Assembly (NCBI GenBank): GCA_037447655.1
Contig: JBBHKE010002285.1
Span: 64,001 to 96,543 of the forward strand
Source of the DNA: Zygnema cylindricum
Lineage: Eukaryota > Streptophyta > Zygnematophyceae > Zygnematales > Zygnemataceae
Direction: 5' to 3'
Length of the DNA: 32,543 nt
The notes under the pieces were generated by a model. The model was not told the DNA's origin, ran no database searches, and saw only the letters and a list, made by a program, of their open reading frames with translations. This document shows, piece after piece, positions 20,389-32,543 of this stretch (the stretch's first letter is position 1; every line of letters begins with the position of its first letter). The translations under genes and the position numbers were made by a program.

Positions 20389-20663
20389 TTAGGGTTTTGA
20401 ATTAAAAAAAAAAGAAGTAGCAGTGGAATAAGGTAACCCTAATTTCTCCACAGACAGTCTCTTAAGCAAATCAAAAATTTGCTCAAATCCTTACTTGCAA
20501 ATCTTTTTCAACTTTTCTTTCTTTGAAGTTAACCTTCATTGTTGTCCAAAAAACAAAATGTTGATTCTTTTTCCACTCTTTCGCACCTTGTTCCTTACCA
20601 TTTCTCCCCCTCTTTAAAACCTGTAAATCTTTTCAAACCCTAATCTTCCTTTCTAAACCCTAA
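20389..20663 (+). promoter_or_regulatory. Telo-box cluster in the PEX6 promoter/5' region
   Basis: AAACCCTAA is exact at 20635-20643 and 20655-20663, and on the opposite strand at 20389-20397 (TTAGGGTTT). A near match, TAACCCTAA, lies at 20434-20442. Telo-boxes near the transcription start are a known plant promoter element. Their position 100-380 bp upstream of the start codon supports this being the proximal promoter and 5' UTR. No TATA box was assigned. Confidence 0.65.
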
Positions 20664-20684
20664 AAGCCTAACATTCATTCCAAA

Positions 20685-20738
20685 AAAACAAAGAAACAAA
20701 GAAACAAGAAACAAGAAACAAGAAACAAGAAACAAAAA
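20685..20738 (+). repeat. AAGAAAC tandem repeat in the probable 5' UTR
   Basis: About seven units of AAGAAAC/AAAGAAAC, ending about 28 bases before the PEX6 ATG. Confidence 0.85.
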
Positions 20739-20765
20739 AAATCAAAAGAGAGAAGTTTCTTAACG

Positions 20766-31365
<10,600 letters not shown>

Positions 31366-32543
31366 TTTTTTTTTTATATTTTGTAATTTTGTTTTCATAT
31401 CTTGTATTATTTTTTTCATTTTTAGTAGTTTTTCTTTCATATTTTGTAGTTTTTTCTTCCATTTTTTGTGATTTGTTTTGATATTTTGTACTTTATTTTC
31501 GTCTTTTTCTTTTAAATAAATTTGTTTCGAGGATCATTTGCAAGAGCCAAAAAAGAAATTGCATTTGAAAGATTTTTGAGTTTTTATTTGATTTTGAATT
31601 TTTTTGTATGAGAAGAAAAAGAAAAAGAAAAAAAAAAGGAAAAAAGATATAGGGAATGGGTTGTATGTACAAAAGAAAGTCTTTATAAATGATTTCTTTT
31701 ATTTCATATGATGGAGATCAGGCAATATATCTTGTCATTTGTATATTTTATTGATGAGAAAATATTTGTTTGCGATAATTGTGAGGTTTTTTTTGGGGAA
31801 TTGGGCTTCCCTTTGGGTTTTTTTTTTTGGGTTTTGGGGTTTTCTGGGGTAATTAAGAGTTTTTTTCAAGTTTTTTTTTTTATTTCTTTGGTAAGATTGG
31901 AGTTATATGTGAAATTTTCTAATTTGTGTATTGTTGGAAAGATTAAAATAGTGAGAATTGTATTTCAGCACTTCAAAAAAGATACTATTTTTTTTTTTTA
32001 ATCTCTAAAACTCTCGACAGAATGTTTTTTGAAAAAGGAGTTCTAAATGTCAATGTTGAATATATATAATTATAATGTATAAAAGGTCAATTTAAAATGG
32101 GTACTTTTCTTTGCCAAAACATTACACACAAAAAAATATATATTTCATATATTCCAAAATTATTTTTGATACAATAATAATAACTCTGGGGAAAAAAACT
32201 TGTTTTTTGATAAAATTATCTCCCCTAGTCCAAAACACCGAAACAAGATTTGCTTATCTTTTTCACCAAATTGACTCTATTTTGTATATTTTTTTCGAAA
32301 AAAATAGCCCAAATTTACCAAATTTTTGTCCATAACTGTGAGGATAACTTGATTTTATCTTCAATATTATACTATGATTTCTAGTGATTATTTCGCACAT
32401 CTTTCTCTTTTTTATAAACACTAATTATAGTTTTCGGAAAGTTTTTCTACAAATTCCTTCAAAAGACAAAATTTTTTTATGTTTATACTATCTCCGTTTG
32501 ACTTAGTCTTTTTTTTTCTTTTTTTTTTAAGACTCTAATAATT
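31366..32543. other. PEX6 3' flank, T-rich, no further gene seen
   Basis: AATAAA at 31515-31520, about 150 bases after the stop, is a plausible polyadenylation signal. The rest is T- and A-run-rich with short frames of no protein character. Confidence 0.5.

Overview
The window looks like nuclear DNA of a land plant. It is AT-rich and gene-poor, and full of short non-autonomous DNA transposons (MITEs) and microsatellites. The only gene recognised with confidence is a 16-exon PEX6, the peroxisomal AAA-ATPase. Its protein matches the plant PEX6 family from the first residues (MVRRKPLLLPST) to the last (RDQLQGKK). Its upstream region holds several AAACCCTAA telo-box motifs, which are typical of plant promoters. 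I cannot name the species or clade from sequence alone.

Bases 1-14,600 form a repeat compartment with no convincing gene. At least six MITE families could be delimited by terminal inverted repeats (TIRs) and target-site duplications (TSDs). A, C, D and H have 8-bp TSDs and look like hAT elements. B and E start TACACCGT and appear to use TA targets. A related F/G group ends in AGGTGA-like termini. The best structure is a stack at 4219-5709: a 221-bp B element was split by an A element and by a C element, each with a perfect 8-bp TSD, and a D element landed 8 bp beyond B. Removing the insertions restores exactly 221 bp.

Bases 14,600-15,300 are a long purine-rich block that switches to a pyrimidine-rich block. 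It ends at the 3' exon (about 15316-16387) of a protein I do not recognise. That protein has an Asn/Ser/Gly-rich linker followed by a compact C-terminal domain. No upstream exon was found.

Bases 16,388-20,380 are intergenic, with two more B copies. PEX6 runs from 20766 to 31365, followed by an AT-rich 3' flank. The encoded protein has about 1,115 residues; Arabidopsis PEX6 has about 940. The excess comes from low-complexity, partly purine-repeat-encoded inserts. D1 is degenerate, as expected for PEX6, and D2 keeps its catalytic motifs.

The most unusual signal is in the PEX6 introns. Several consist of decayed tandem copies, and the copied unit includes the edge of the neighbouring exon with its splice site. 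This leaves series of decoy donors in introns 2 and 11, acceptor-like decoys in intron 3, and a ghost copy of exon 7 in intron 6. The start of the D2 Walker A exon (exon 9) abuts one of these repeat units, and the conserved codons expected just before it could not be located.
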